From positions 434,001-498,000 of the forward strand of contig JAYQIQ010000004.1 in the NCBI GenBank assembly GCA_038141705.1: a stretch of 64,000 bases of DNA, written 5' to 3'. Numbering within the stretch: the stretch's first letter is position 1; each line of letters opens with the position of its first letter. Made by a program: the position numbers and the translations under genes. Shown here in pieces: positions 1 through 10,418 of the stretch. Origin of the DNA: Eutrophomonas brisbanensis (GTDB lineage Bacteria > Pseudomonadota > Gammaproteobacteria > Burkholderiales > Eutrophovitaceae). The notes beneath the pieces are model-generated. The model made no database searches. It saw only the letters and a program-made list of their open reading frames with translations, and was not told where the DNA came from.

Positions 1-3000
1 CGCTCGGGAATGTAATCGAGCAACCTCATACTCATCTTTGTAGGCAAGTAATTTAAAGTAATTACGAGCAACGATTTCTGCTAATCCTTTTACTAGGGGT
101 CTCGATCGCTCGATCTCCACGGCTTTAGCAATAAAGCTAGTATATTTTTGTGCGTAGCGCTGATTTTGATACTCAGTTAAAAACCTTGCTCTTATAGCGA
201 CAATTTCATCTAAGCTTTCTGCAGGAGTATCGCGATCTGGATGCTTTTCATCCAGCTTTACCAAGCGCTCAACCGCCTTCATGTCAACACTTGCTCTCCT
301 ACCCCACATGAATGCTTCTTGATTCATTTTAACCGATGCTCCATTGAGCTCGATTGCCTTGTTGATAGCCTCATGGCCAATTGGAAGCAGACCCTCTTGG
401 TAAGAGAACCCAAGCATGAACATATTTGATGCAATTGAATTACCCATTAATTGGGTAGCTATCTCGGTTGCGCTGATGTAGCGCACGCTATCTTCCCCAA
501 CTCTTGATTCGATATTTTTTTTGAGATCGTGGCGGGGGAACTGAAAATTTTTGTTCCTCGTAAACCCTCCAGTCATCTGCTCATGCAAATTCACCACCAC
601 CCTAGTCTTTCCCTTCAATCCGAGCTCAAGCGTCTTCTCACTTGCCGTGGTCACAAAGTCACACCCAATAATCAAAGACGCACCGCCAGCCCCAAGCCGC
701 GACGACTGAATTTGCCCCTGCTCTTTGGATATTTGCAAATGGCTCCAGACGGCACCACCTTTTTGAGCCAACCCTGCCATATCCATCGCCGCAAAAGATT
801 TTCCTTCTAAGTGCGCGGCCATCCCGACTATCGCTCCAATCGTCACAACGCCAGTTCCTCCAATGCCGTTTACGAGGATGCCATAAGGGCTCTCAAGATC
901 TGGCAATCGCGGATCAGGGACTGCAGAAAAAACGGTATCAGACGTCGTCTGATCTGATTGTCCCTTGCGCAGTTGCCCGCCATGTACGGTCACAAAACTT
1001 GGGCAGAAGCCTTTGACACAGGAAAAATCTTTATTGCAAGCAGATTGATCAATTTCCCTTTTACGCCCGAACTCTGTCTCTTTGGGGATGACAGAGACAC
1101 AATTGGATTGGACTCCACAGTCCCCACAACCCTCACACACCAATTCGTTTATCAGTGCTCGCTTTGCAGGATCTGGGAATTCACCGCGCTTTCTTCTACG
1201 TCTCTTCTCAGAGCCGCAGGTTTGATCATAGACAATAACGGAAACACCCTTAACGCTTCTGATGTTCTTTTGTACACGGTCGTAATCATCCCTATGGAAA
1301 ACCTCCACACCCTCAGAAAAACCAGCATCTGGTCCGTACTTCCATGGCTCATCGGTCACAACTACAACTTTCTGAGCCCCTTCGGCTGAGACCTGTCGCG
1401 TGATCTGAGGAACCGTCAAGTTACCGTCAACATGCTGTCCCCCGGTCATTGCAACCGCATCATTGAACAGGATCTTATATGTCATATTAGCCCCGGATGC
1501 GACTGCAGCGCGAAGGGCCAATAATCCCGAATGAAAATACGTACCATCTCCAATGTTTTGGAAAACGTGGTCTGTCTCTACGAAATGATGCTCTCCAATC
1601 CAACTTCCACCTTCTCCCCCATCTGCGTGTAACCAGCCGTATTTCGATCCATCCATTGGGCCATGAAATGACACCCTATCCCAGATAAAGCGATCGACCC
1701 CTCCGGGACCTTCGTTCCCGTGTTGTGAGGGCAGCCAGAGCAAAAGTACGGTGTTCGCTCCATTGCGGGCGCACTGATCGGAAGCTCATGTATTCTTCGC
1801 CTTTCCTCAACAGCCTCACGCAGCGCCTCGTCATCCGTTAGAGGTAAAAGTCGATTTCCAATTTCGAGTGCAATCTCGCTCGGACTGAGCGCAGCATTCG
1901 AACGAAACAATATCTCTCCACTTTCATCGCGCTTCCCAATAACTCTCGGCGCACCCACTGTTCCATAAAGAATCTCTTTGACTTGAGACTCTACCAAACC
2001 TCTTTTCTCCTCCACGACGATGAGCAAATCCAAACCCTGAGCAAAACGCTGAATGCCGGTCGGCTCAAGAGGCCAAGTCATTCCAACTTTGTAGATTGTT
2101 AGGCCAATCTTCTTCGCTCGCTCCTCGCTCAAGCGCAAGTAATGCATCGCTTGCTGGACATCTAAATACGATTTTCCACAACTAATAATTCCGATGCGAG
2201 GATTTTCCGCTTCGAGCACAACCTTATCGATAGCGTTTTCTCGCGCGAACGCCTGCACGGCCGCGATCTTGTGTTTATGTAAACGCTCCTCCTGATCAAG
2301 CGGAGCATCTGGAAACCGGAAGTTCAATCCTCCCTCAGGCAAGGCGAAATCCCCAGGTATATTTGTTTGCACCCTGTCCTCACCAACATCTACGGTAGCG
2401 CTCGCATCAATCGTATCCTTCATGCATTTCAAACCTACCCACGTTCCAGAAAAGCGAGACAAGTCCCAACCAATTAAACCGTAGTCAAGGAGCTCCTGCA
2501 CTCCTGCTGGATTTAATATTGGGATCATTGCATCGACTAACGCGTATTCACTTTGATGAGCAGTCGTAGAAGATTCACAAGTGTGATCATCACCCATTAA
2601 CACAAGGACACCACCATTCGGGTGAGTACCAGCTAGATTTGCATGTCTAAATACGTCACCAGTTCGATCGACGCCTGGCCCTTTTCCATACCAGATACCG
2701 AACACACCATCGTACTTAGGTTTCCCATGCATACCAACCTGCTGTGTTCCCCAGAGGGCTGTGGCAGCAATATCCTCATTGACCCCCGGCTGGAAAACAA
2801 TGTGATTTTTCGCTAGGTGTTTTTTTGCGATCCACAACTGTTGATCGAACTGACCGAGTGGACTACCTCGATAACCAGATATATATCCGGCAGTTTTGAT
2901 TCCCTTCCTAGCATCCCTGAGATGCTGCATAATCGGTAGGCGGACGAGCGCTTGAGTTCCATTGAGGAATATTCTTCCATTCTCGACGGTGTACTTATCC

Positions 3001-3026
3001 CCGAGCTCGACGTCTCTAAGCTTCAT
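1..3026 (-). CDS. Indolepyruvate ferredoxin oxidoreductase, fused alpha/gamma subunits (frameshifted; C-terminus off window)
   Basis: Family role: ferredoxin-linked oxidative decarboxylation of aryl pyruvates using thiamine pyrophosphate. The ATG at 3026 is preceded by GGGGGTAGGG. The N-terminal ~470 codons hold the pyruvate-oxidoreductase fold and the TPP-site motif CSGCPHNTGTKVPEGS followed by GIGCHFMAQWMDR. At the G5 run 1616-1620 the frame breaks and would stop at 1578-1580. One extra G restores QMGGEGGSWIGEHHF and a frame open to position 1, with cysteine clusters CEGCGDCGVQSNC and CNKDFSCVKGFC (about 930-1170) and the gamma-domain motif NGIGGTGVVTIGA (about 840-880). About 1008 residues are visible; fused members of the family are somewhat longer, so the missing end is short. 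It diverges from the tusA-like gene. The frameshift is probably a sequencing indel. Confidence 0.88.
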
Positions 3027-3156
3027 CCCTACCCCCAAAAAATCCAGTTACTACGAAACAACAACATTTTGTCGCGCGAACTAGAATATTAACACCAGTG
3101 ACTGACAGACATAACCCTAAGATCCTCACCGAACCGAGACGATCAAACAATAGGGC

Positions 3157-3162
3157 TATAAT
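3157..3162 (+). promoter_or_regulatory. Possible -10 element for the TusA-like gene
   Basis: A perfect TATAAT lies 38 bases before the tusA-like ATG, in the 174-base divergent gap with the indolepyruvate oxidoreductase gene. No good -35 hexamer sits 17 bases upstream (CCGAGA), so this is only a candidate. Confidence 0.3.
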
Positions 3163-3200
3163 CTGACAGGTATTAGAAAATTGTCGAAAACCATACCAGC

Positions 3201-3455
3201 ATGACGCAAACATCAGAAACCCCGATTAATGTCTCCCTAGACGTCAAGGGACTTAACTGCCCTCTCCCGATCTTGAAGACAAAGAAATCCCTCAACGATA
3301 TGCACGTAGGGGAAGTTTTAGAAATTTTTGCTACTGACCCAGGATCTGTGCCCGACTTTAACGCATTTTGCCGTCAAACCGGCCATGAACTTTTACTGTG
3401 CGACGAAGGTTCCGAGGTCTTCCGATTTTTAATCAGGAAAAACGCTAAATCATAA
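3201..3455 (+). CDS. TusA/SirA-family sulfur carrier protein
   Basis: 84 residues. The TusA signature NCPLPILKTKKSL (Cys-Pro-x-Pro, residues about 19-31) holds the sulfur-carrying cysteine, and the C-terminal half fits the small TusA fold. TusA-like proteins pass persulfide sulfur in tRNA thiolation or other sulfur relay, but this copy is not beside tusBCD, so its exact pathway is open. Its 3' end overlaps the converging HMA-MauE gene by 11 bases. Family assignment is firm; the gene name is not. Confidence 0.85.
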   Translation: MTQTSETPINVSLDVKGLNCPLPILKTKKSLNDMHVGEVLEIFATDPGSVPDFNAFCRQTGHELLLCDEGSEVFRFLIRKNAKS

Positions 3456-4164
3456 ACAGGGCTAACGCGGCCATAACGGCCATCCCAGCATCCTCAATAA
3501 TCGTTACCGTAGACATGGGCAGCTGAAACACAGTCCCCAAGCATGCGCAACGAATTATCTGCTTTGATAGGACGGCCCGAAGCACACCAATTGCCGAGAA
3601 TGCCATCACAATCAATGTGACGGAATTAACCAGAAGAGGAAATACATTCACCAGGTATGCGATACCTAAAGCCAATTCAATAAACGGGTAAATTAAACCA
3701 CACACTCTCGTTCTGCGAGCTAACAAATCATAACTAGAATACGCGTCTGCAAAACTGCGAACATCTAATAACTTAAAGAACGAAAAAACTAAAAAAAATC
3801 CAGCCATAAAATATCTCATTGTCTCGCTGCTGGAGATCTCTCCACTCGGGAGTTGTACGAGCAAACTCGAACCCAAAATGAATGAAACAATCAGTAAAAG
3901 CGGACGATAAGTTTGGAACCAATCACGAACCGAAAAACGGCTTTCCATTTCCGATAAGCCTCGTTGCAAGCGATATCGAGTATTTTGAAGAGCTGCCTGC
4001 AGCTCTTCTAGAGAGGTCACACCGGCCGGAACGGTGACCTCTGGCGGATCGAGAGTAACCTCCGCGGAAGCAACGATTCCTTCTAGCTTGGCCTTTACAG
4101 AGGCAACACACCCTCCACAGGTCATGCCGTGAATAACAAACCTGTCCCTACCAACACTCGACAT
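3445..4164 (-). CDS. HMA-domain / MauE-like membrane protein fusion
   Basis: 239 residues. The N-terminus is a heavy-metal-associated domain with the metal site GMTCGGC (about residues 13-19). After a linker come four or five hydrophobic segments resembling the MauE/DoxX-type membrane domain, with the conserved CACLGTVFQLPMS element near residue 210, a Cys-x-Cys that may be redox active. The likely role is copper or thiol handling at the inner membrane; this is inference from the family. It lies just upstream of ssb on the same strand (24 bases between stop and start) and converges with the tusA-like gene. Confidence 0.75.
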   Translation of the reverse strand: MSSVGRDRFVIHGMTCGGCVASVKAKLEGIVASAEVTLDPPEVTVPAGVTSLEELQAALQNTRYRLQRGLSEMESRFSVRDWFQTYRPLLLIVSFILGSSLLVQLPSGEISSSETMRYFMAGFFLVFSFFKLLDVRSFADAYSSYDLLARRTRVCGLIYPFIELALGIAYLVNVFPLLVNSVTLIVMAFSAIGVLRAVLSKQIIRCACLGTVFQLPMSTVTIIEDAGMAVMAALALFMI

Positions 4165-4188
4165 TAGACCGACACCCGCAACCTGCGT

Positions 4189-4623
4189 TTAGAAGGGTAT
4201 ATCATCCTCAAGATCGTCTATACCCCCGCTAAAACTCTCAGCAGAATTATCTCCGGAGTTACCTCCACCACCAGAGCCACCAGAAGAGCCAGATCGGCCG
4301 CCTAGCATTTGCATACGATCTGCCACAATCTCGGTTGTATATTTTTCTTGTCCTTCCTTGTCGGTCCACTTTCTCGTTTGTAATCTGCCTTCGATGTATG
4401 CTTGTGAACCTTTTTTCAAGTACTCACCGGCAATTTCAGCAAGTCTCCCAAACATGACTACGCGGTGCCATTCGGTTTTTTCTTGGCGATCCCCATTTTT
4501 GTCTTTCCAGTTTTCAGCAGTCGCGATACTGAGATTGACCATGGCATCTCCGCTGGGCATATACCTAACCTCAGGATCCCTTCCTAGGTTACCAACCAAT
4601 ATCACTTTATTAACAGAGGCCAC
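4189..4623 (-). CDS. ssb: Single-stranded DNA-binding protein
   Basis: 144 residues. An N-terminal OB fold (ASVNKVILVGNLGRDPEVRY) is followed by a Gly/Ser-rich linker and the acidic tip DDLEDDIPF that recruits partner repair proteins. The start is GTG at 4621-4623 behind AGGAGAAGATC; this is where conserved SSB sequence begins. SSB coats single-stranded DNA in replication, recombination and repair. Its neighbourhood with an MFS gene and uvrA is conserved in pseudomonads. Confidence 0.97.
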   Translation of the reverse strand: MASVNKVILVGNLGRDPEVRYMPSGDAMVNLSIATAENWKDKNGDRQEKTEWHRVVMFGRLAEIAGEYLKKGSQAYIEGRLQTRKWTDKEGQEKYTTEIVADRMQMLGGRSGSSGGSGGGGNSGDNSAESFSGGIDDLEDDIPF

Positions 4624-4722
4624 GATCTTCTCCTAAATATAAAATTAAACCAGATTAATGTTAGCTTGACTGGCAAAATTAGTCGCTACAAACACAACTA
4701 TAGCCTATCGGTGCGTATTCTC

Positions 4723-5919
4723 CTAAGACGCCTCGTCTCCGGGAAATTCCCTCCTCGGAAATACCGATCCCACAGCAATAACAATCCAAATGCCTGCCCA
4801 AAGTCCACAGAATAAAAATACTCCCTTGTTTCCGAACGCGTCCAAGATCAACCCGCCAGTTGCGCCACCTAGAAAAGTTCCTATGTATTGACTGGAACTG
4901 TAAACACCGAGCGCAGTCCCTTTCGATCTAGCGTCAGCGATTTTCGATACAAGCGACGGGAGTGTCGCTTCGAGCAGATTAAAGCCAGCGAAAAAAAGCA
5001 CTAAGCAAATGCCGAAAGCCCAAAGATCTGTTCGAAATATATATAGTGCGAGACAAGCGAGGGCTATCGAGCAAATGGATATCAAAAAAGCCTCTTTAGA
5101 TTTCCCTTTCCTCTCTGATAAGAGCATCAGCGGGAACATAACCAAAACACTCGTAAGCATCACAAAAAAATAAACCGCCCAAGTATTGTGCTCATCAATT
5201 AGTAACCTTAACTGAAAAGGAACCACAACAAACGTGGCCATCAGTATTCCGTGCAAAGAGAAAATTCCAAAATTCAGTCGATTTAATTGTGAGTTTTTTA
5301 AAACGTTCGAAAGCGCCCCGCGGCTCAAGGGGCCCGCTGCAATCTGTTCAGGTGGATCAGGCACATACATCCTTATGACGAACCCCGCAAAAACCGTCAG
5401 AACCGCCGTAAGAATGAATATGCCCCGAACTCCAATTAAGGCCCCAAGAAGTGGTCCGAGAACGATCGAAACCATGAAGGTGATACCTATTGCAATACCA
5501 ATGATTGCCATGGACTTCGTGCGTACCACATCTCTGGTTAAGTCAGCATTAAGCGCTATAACTACAGAGGAGATTGCCCCCGCCCCTTGTACGGCCCTAC
5601 CAAGACAAAGCACAAGCGCATTAGATGCCAACGCCGCGATCACACTACCTACAGCAAAAATAATCAATCCGACGTAAATAGTATTTTTCCTTCCCCAGGA
5701 ATCTGACAACCTGCCAAAGGGAACTTGAAAAATCGCTTGGGTAAGCCCGTAGATCCCAATCGCAAAACCGACAGATAAGCCCTCCACCTGATCAAAGGAA
5801 CCGACATAGAGGGATAGCACGGGGAGCACGACAAACATACCAAACATTCGCAAACTGAAGACGCCAGCAAGGGAAATACTAGTGATGCGCTCTTGCGGAG
5901 TAAAAGCAGTGCTCTTCAT
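4723..5919 (-). CDS. MFS transporter
   Basis: 398 residues with about 12 hydrophobic segments and the MFS loop 2-3 signature GRLSDSWGRK (about residue 70-80). It belongs to the drug/proton antiporter-like MFS proteins often found between ssb and uvrA in gammaproteobacteria. The substrate is unknown. It is divergent from uvrA across an 83-base gap, with ssb 99 bases downstream on the same strand. No signal peptide or extra domain was seen. Confidence 0.85.
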   Translation of the reverse strand: MKSTAFTPQERITSISLAGVFSLRMFGMFVVLPVLSLYVGSFDQVEGLSVGFAIGIYGLTQAIFQVPFGRLSDSWGRKNTIYVGLIIFAVGSVIAALASNALVLCLGRAVQGAGAISSVVIALNADLTRDVVRTKSMAIIGIAIGITFMVSIVLGPLLGALIGVRGIFILTAVLTVFAGFVIRMYVPDPPEQIAAGPLSRGALSNVLKNSQLNRLNFGIFSLHGILMATFVVVPFQLRLLIDEHNTWAVYFFVMLTSVLVMFPLMLLSERKGKSKEAFLISICSIALACLALYIFRTDLWAFGICLVLFFAGFNLLEATLPSLVSKIADARSKGTALGVYSSSQYIGTFLGGATGGLILDAFGNKGVFLFCGLWAGIWIVIAVGSVFPRREFPGDEAS

Positions 5920-6002
5920 ATGGAGATTTGCGGGTTACAAGGGGTTCAGCAAATAACAAGTGAGGTATAGTACCAGGTTACCCATAAAATTCTGAGTTAC
6001 TT

Positions 6003-8882
6003 ATGGACACGAAGCAAAGCGAACCCAAGATTGAGAACGACGTAATCAGCATTAGAGGCGCTCGCACGCATAATTTAAAGAATATTGACCTTGATATCCC
6101 AAAAGGGAAGTTCATCGTCATCACTGGATTATCGGGTTCTGGGAAATCCTCACTCGCGTTCGACACGATATTCGCAGAGGGACAAAGACGCTATGTGGAA
6201 TCACTTTCTACCTATGCACGTCAATTCTTGGAAGTTCTTGAAAAACCAGATGTCGATTTAATTGAAGGGTTATCCCCATCAATCGCAATTGATCAAAAAA
6301 CACGAAATCAAAACCCAAGATCAACAGTAGGAACCACGACGGAGATACATGATTACCTGAGGTTACTCTACTCAAGAACAGGTGAAGTGCGGTGCCCAGA
6401 GCATAAAACTCCTCTCAAAGCCTTTTCAGTAGGAAATATGGCTGATGAAATTATTGACTCTTATACTGACCAACGAATAGCAGTCCTCGCCCCTATCAGG
6501 CTTGCTCATAAGAAAAAGTTAGGCGAAAAGATCGATCATCTAAAGAGTCGCGGATTTTTTAGGATGCGCTGCGACGGAAAGTATGTCGATCTTGACGACG
6601 ATCTCACAAACCTTGGGAGCAACATCCAAAAGTTAGACATAGTAATTGATAGACTAAAAGCATCATCTAGCTCTCGACAAAGGATGTGTGAATCAATTGA
6701 AACGGCATTGCTTCAAGCGAACAACCAAGTGACATTCGCATCATCAGAGAACGAAACTGAAGTTACCCTCTCGTCCATATTTTCCTGCTCTCAGTGCGAT
6801 TACGCGATAGACGACGTAGAGCCAAGGATGTTTTCTTTTAACAACCCTATGGGAGCATGCGAGACTTGTAACGGTCTTGGGAAGTTGGACCTGTTTGATA
6901 AAGAAAAAATCATACTACATCCAGAATTATCTCTTGCCGCAGGAGCAATACCGGGATGGGATAGAAAGAATAGCTTCTTCTATCAGGTGCTCCAAGACTT
7001 GGCAAAACACTATCAGTTCGAATTAGAGAAACCCTTCGAAGAACTAAATACCCGAATACAAGAAATTATTCTTCACGGCTCTGGATCAGAAAAAATTAAT
7101 TTCAATTACGCTAGCAGAGGCGGGGCGACAATAAAAAAAATACATAGCTTCGAGGGGGTTGTCCCCAACTTCCAGCGCCGATACAGCCAGACCAAGGAGC
7201 AAATTGTCAAAGAGGAATTAAAAAAATACATCAGTCTGAAGCAATGTCCATCCTGTGCGGGCACTCGACTCAAAGCTGAGGCGTTGAACATCTTTGTGGG
7301 AGATCGAAACATAGCGCATGTTTGCGATTTAACTTTAGAGGACTGTTTAGACTTCTTCAAACATTTAAAACCGATCTCGCAATACCAAATAGTTTCGGAT
7401 AGAGTCACTCGAGAAATTATAAAAAGACTTAGTTTTCTAGTAGAGGTTGGGTTGGGTTACCTAACACTCTCTCGATCTTCAGAAACTCTTTCAGGCGGGG
7501 AGAGCCAGCGCATTAGGCTTGCATCACAGATTGGCTCAGGACTCACCGGAGTAACCTACGTTTTAGATGAGCCCTCTATCGGACTTCACCAAAGAGATAA
7601 CCGAAAACTTCTCGATTCACTTCGACAATTACAAAAACTCAAAAATACTGTGATCGTAGTAGAGCACGATGAGGAAACGATATCCGAAGCAGACTACATC
7701 ATAGATATGGGGCCGGGGGCAGGAGAACAAGGCGGAGAAATTATTGCCCAAGGATCAGTCGAGGATATTACCAACAGCTCGGCCTCGATCACCGGAAAAT
7801 TTTTGAACGGGCAAGCAGCAATACCGACCCATAAGCAGTTAGAAGTGGGGCCCTTAACAAAATTCATGAGCCTTGTGGGCGCTCGAGGGAATAACTTAAA
7901 AAATGTCGACATAAAAATCCCTCTTGGATTAATGGTTGCTATCACAGGAGTATCTGGATCAGGAAAATCAACGCTAATTAATCGAACATTAGCGCCTGCT
8001 ATCACTCAAGATTTGAGAGGGGTCAAACAGCTAGCGGAACCCTTCGACAATTTAGAAATACCAGATGGCATCAAGTATTTGGTGACAATCGATCAGAGCC
8101 CGATTGGGAAAACACCACGCTCTAATCCAGCTACATACACGGGGGTATTCTCCGCGATACGAGACCTATTCTCCTCAACACGATTGTCCAAAGAACGAGG
8201 CTATACGCCCGGGAGATTTTCTTTCAATGTCAAAGGCGGGCGTTGTGAAGCCTGTCAGGGAGATGGCAGCATAAAAATCGAGCTGCATTTTCTTCCCGAC
8301 GTTTATGTGACCTGCGAGACTTGCAAAGGGAGTCGCTACAACCAAGAGACGCTGGAGATAACCTACCACGGAAAGAACATTTCAGAAGTACTGGATCTCA
8401 CCGTAACTGGTGCTGCAGAGTTCTTTAAGTCAATCCCCTCGATCAAAAAGAAGTTGGATATTCTTGAAGAGGTGGGACTAGGTTACATTAAACTAGGACA
8501 AAGTGCGATAACGCTGTCGGGAGGAGAAGCGCAAAGAGTGAAGCTTTCCGCGGAGCTTTCAAAACGGGGGGGCGGAGAAACCGTTTATATTTTAGATGAA
8601 CCAACGACTGGCCTTCATTTCCATGATGTCTCATGGTTGATAAAAGTTTTAGTCAAACTGAGAGATCGGGGAAATTCGATAATAGTCATTGAACATAACC
8701 TGGATCTAATTTCCAGATCTGACTGGATTATTGATATGGGCCCAGAGGGAGGCCTTGGTGGTGGCTCGGTTGTTGAACAAGGAACCCCCTCCCAACTAAT
8801 TGAGAGAGGGTCAGGTCACACTGCTCAGGCACTAAAGACAGCACAAAGCTATCGACCAACTGGACAGAAAAAAACCGGCTAG
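6003..8882 (+). CDS. uvrA: UvrABC excinuclease subunit A
   Basis: 959 residues, full length. UvrA is the damage-recognition ATPase of nucleotide excision repair. Two ABC modules are visible: Walker A TGLSGSGKSS (residues 41-50) and a second GVSGSGKSTL near residue 650, each with its signature (LSGGESQRIRLASQ and LSGGEAQRVKLSAE). CxxC zinc modules occur near 260-290 (CSQCDYA...CETCNGLG) and 745-775 (CEACQGDG...CETCKGS). No SOS-type CTGT-N8-ACAG box was seen in the divergent gap. The TAG stop lies in the loop of the following terminator hairpin. Confidence 0.98.
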   Translation: MDTKQSEPKIENDVISIRGARTHNLKNIDLDIPKGKFIVITGLSGSGKSSLAFDTIFAEGQRRYVESLSTYARQFLEVLEKPDVDLIEGLSPSIAIDQKTRNQNPRSTVGTTTEIHDYLRLLYSRTGEVRCPEHKTPLKAFSVGNMADEIIDSYTDQRIAVLAPIRLAHKKKLGEKIDHLKSRGFFRMRCDGKYVDLDDDLTNLGSNIQKLDIVIDRLKASSSSRQRMCESIETALLQANNQVTFASSENETEVTLSSIFSCSQCDYAIDDVEPRMFSFNNPMGACETCNGLGKLDLFDKEKIILHPELSLAAGAIPGWDRKNSFFYQVLQDLAKHYQFELEKPFEELNTRIQEIILHGSGSEKINFNYASRGGATIKKIHSFEGVVPNFQRRYSQTKEQIVKEELKKYISLKQCPSCAGTRLKAEALNIFVGDRNIAHVCDLTLEDCLDFFKHLKPISQYQIVSDRVTREIIKRLSFLVEVGLGYLTLSRSSETLSGGESQRIRLASQIGSGLTGVTYVLDEPSIGLHQRDNRKLLDSLRQLQKLKNTVIVVEHDEETISEADYIIDMGPGAGEQGGEIIAQGSVEDITNSSASITGKFLNGQAAIPTHKQLEVGPLTKFMSLVGARGNNLKNVDIKIPLGLMVAITGVSGSGKSTLINRTLAPAITQDLRGVKQLAEPFDNLEIPDGIKYLVTIDQSPIGKTPRSNPATYTGVFSAIRDLFSSTRLSKERGYTPGRFSFNVKGGRCEACQGDGSIKIELHFLPDVYVTCETCKGSRYNQETLEITYHGKNISEVLDLTVTGAAEFFKSIPSIKKKLDILEEVGLGYIKLGQSAITLSGGEAQRVKLSAELSKRGGGETVYILDEPTTGLHFHDVSWLIKVLVKLRDRGNSIIVIEHNLDLISRSDWIIDMGPEGGLGGGSVVEQGTPSQLIERGSGHTAQALKTAQSYRPTGQKKTG

Positions 8883-8893
8883 AAGCCGGTTTT
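8871..8893. terminator. Bidirectional intrinsic terminator between uvrA and rplQ
   Basis: The stem AAAACCGGC / GCCGGTTTT (9 bp) with loop TAGAA has T runs on both strands, so it can end uvrA and the long ribosomal operon converging on it. The uvrA stop codon (8880-8882) is in the loop. Confidence 0.88.
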
Positions 8894-8917
8894 TTAAAAT
8901 GGTCTATCGAAAATCTA

Positions 8918-9316
8918 CTATTCAGAATCATCCTTGGTTTCAGCGACCGGGGCAGGCTCAGGCCGATCCATAAGCTCAATATAAGCCATAGGAGCATTAT
9001 CCCCTTGCCGAAAACCATTCTTTAATATTCGTAAGTAACCGCCGTTTCTGGAAGCGTAGCGTGGCCCTAATTCATCAAAAAGCTTAACGACCATCTCGCG
9101 GTCGCGAAGCCTAGAAAAAGCTAAGCGGCGGTTAGCAACACTGGCTTTTTTTCCAAGCGTAATGATCCTTTCAGCAACACGTCTCAATTCCTTCGCCTTA
9201 GGTAATGTCGTTTTAATTACCTCATGGCGAAGTAAAGAATTTGTCATATTACGTAACATAGCCTCCCTATGAGAGCTAGTACGGTTAAGCTTTCTAAGTC
9301 CAAGGCGATGACGCAT
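8918..9316 (-). CDS. rplQ: 50S ribosomal protein L17
   Basis: 132 residues, beginning MRHRLGLRKLNRTSSHR as in bacterial L17, with a longer acidic tail after the conserved YIELMDR. It is the last gene of the alpha operon, 41 bases after rpoA. L17 lies near the peptide exit tunnel of the large subunit. Confidence 0.97.
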   Translation of the reverse strand: MRHRLGLRKLNRTSSHREAMLRNMTNSLLRHEVIKTTLPKAKELRRVAERIITLGKKASVANRRLAFSRLRDREMVVKLFDELGPRYASRNGGYLRILKNGFRQGDNAPMAYIELMDRPEPAPVAETKDDSE

Positions 9317-9357
9317 TACAATTTCCTTTTTTCCTTACCTATACAAAGTCGAATATT

Positions 9358-10335
9358 TTAATTGGTTTCGGACAGAGATGAATTCCAATTTTCCACCTTC
9401 ATTCCAAGGCTCAAACCCCTCGAAGCTAGCACATCCTTAATTTCATTCAAGGATTTCCTGCCTAAATTAGGTGTTTTTAATAATTCACCTTCTGATCGTT
9501 GAATCAAATCGCCAATAAAATAAATACTCTCCGCTTTCAGACAATTGGCTGAGCGGACCGTAAGTTCGAGATCATCAACTGGCCTGAGAAGCGCTGGATC
9601 TACTTGCGGCTTTTCCGGAGTAACTGTTTCTTCCTCCATACCCTGCAAGTCAGCAAAGCTTGCGAGTTGTTCCATTAAAACTCGAGCTGCGAATCTTATA
9701 GCCTCCTCTGGCTCTACAACTCCATTGGTCTCAATGTCCACAATCAACTTGTCCAAATCGGTTCTCTGCTCGACTCGAGCGCTCTCGACGGCGTAACTGA
9801 CCTTTTTCACAGGACTAAAAGATGAATCAAGCATAAGACTTCCAATAGTTCTACCATCATCACCATCCAAATTTCTTGCGTTGGAGGGAACGTATCCTCG
9901 ACCACCCTCTACTTTGATCTCCATGCTCAGCTTTCCACCTGGGGCGAGGTGAGCTATCACATGGTCTGGATTCAAGATCTCTACATCATGGTTACTCTCG
10001 ATGTCAGCCGCAGTAACAATTCCTTCACCCTCCTTCGATAGGGACAACGTGATTTGGTCACGGTTGTGTAACTTAAGAACAAGCCCCTTGAGGTTGAGAA
10101 GTATATCCACCACATCTTCCTGCACTCCGTCTATGGAGGAATACTCGTGCAATACACCATCTATTTTGGCTTCAGTAGGAGCGAACCCTGGCATTGAAGA
10201 AAGCAATACTCTCCGTAATGCGTTTCCAAGCGTGTGCCCATAACCTCTCTCAAAAGGCTCCATGATCACTCTGGCTTGCCCTACACCGGTTGAGCGAACA
10301 TCAATAATTTTTGGCTTTAAAAAGCTAGTTTGCAT
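9358..10335 (-). CDS. rpoA: RNA polymerase alpha subunit
   Basis: 325 residues, the usual length. The N-terminal dimerisation domain has FERGYGHTLGNALRRVLLSS (about 27-46). The C-terminal domain that binds UP elements and activators includes LELTVRSANCLKAE and the helix NLGRKSLNEIKDVL. It lies between rpsD (83 bases upstream) and rplQ in the alpha operon. Confidence 0.98.
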   Translation of the reverse strand: MQTSFLKPKIIDVRSTGVGQARVIMEPFERGYGHTLGNALRRVLLSSMPGFAPTEAKIDGVLHEYSSIDGVQEDVVDILLNLKGLVLKLHNRDQITLSLSKEGEGIVTAADIESNHDVEILNPDHVIAHLAPGGKLSMEIKVEGGRGYVPSNARNLDGDDGRTIGSLMLDSSFSPVKKVSYAVESARVEQRTDLDKLIVDIETNGVVEPEEAIRFAARVLMEQLASFADLQGMEEETVTPEKPQVDPALLRPVDDLELTVRSANCLKAESIYFIGDLIQRSEGELLKTPNLGRKSLNEIKDVLASRGLSLGMKVENWNSSLSETN

Positions 10336-10418
10336 GCATTCGACCCTTTACAAAAGTTTCGAAAATAATTTCGACAAAACAATAAACTCGACTCCCAACA
10401 GCAAGGGAAGCGATATTT

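Noticed and set aside
3016..3213. A 65-residue reading frame on the minus strand ahead of the indolepyruvate oxidoreductase gene
   Set aside because: It covers the divergent promoter region, overlaps both neighbours and resembles no protein.
5920..6002. LexA box between the MFS gene and uvrA
   Set aside because: uvrA is SOS controlled in E. coli, so I looked for CTGT-N8-ACAG, but the 83-base gap has none.
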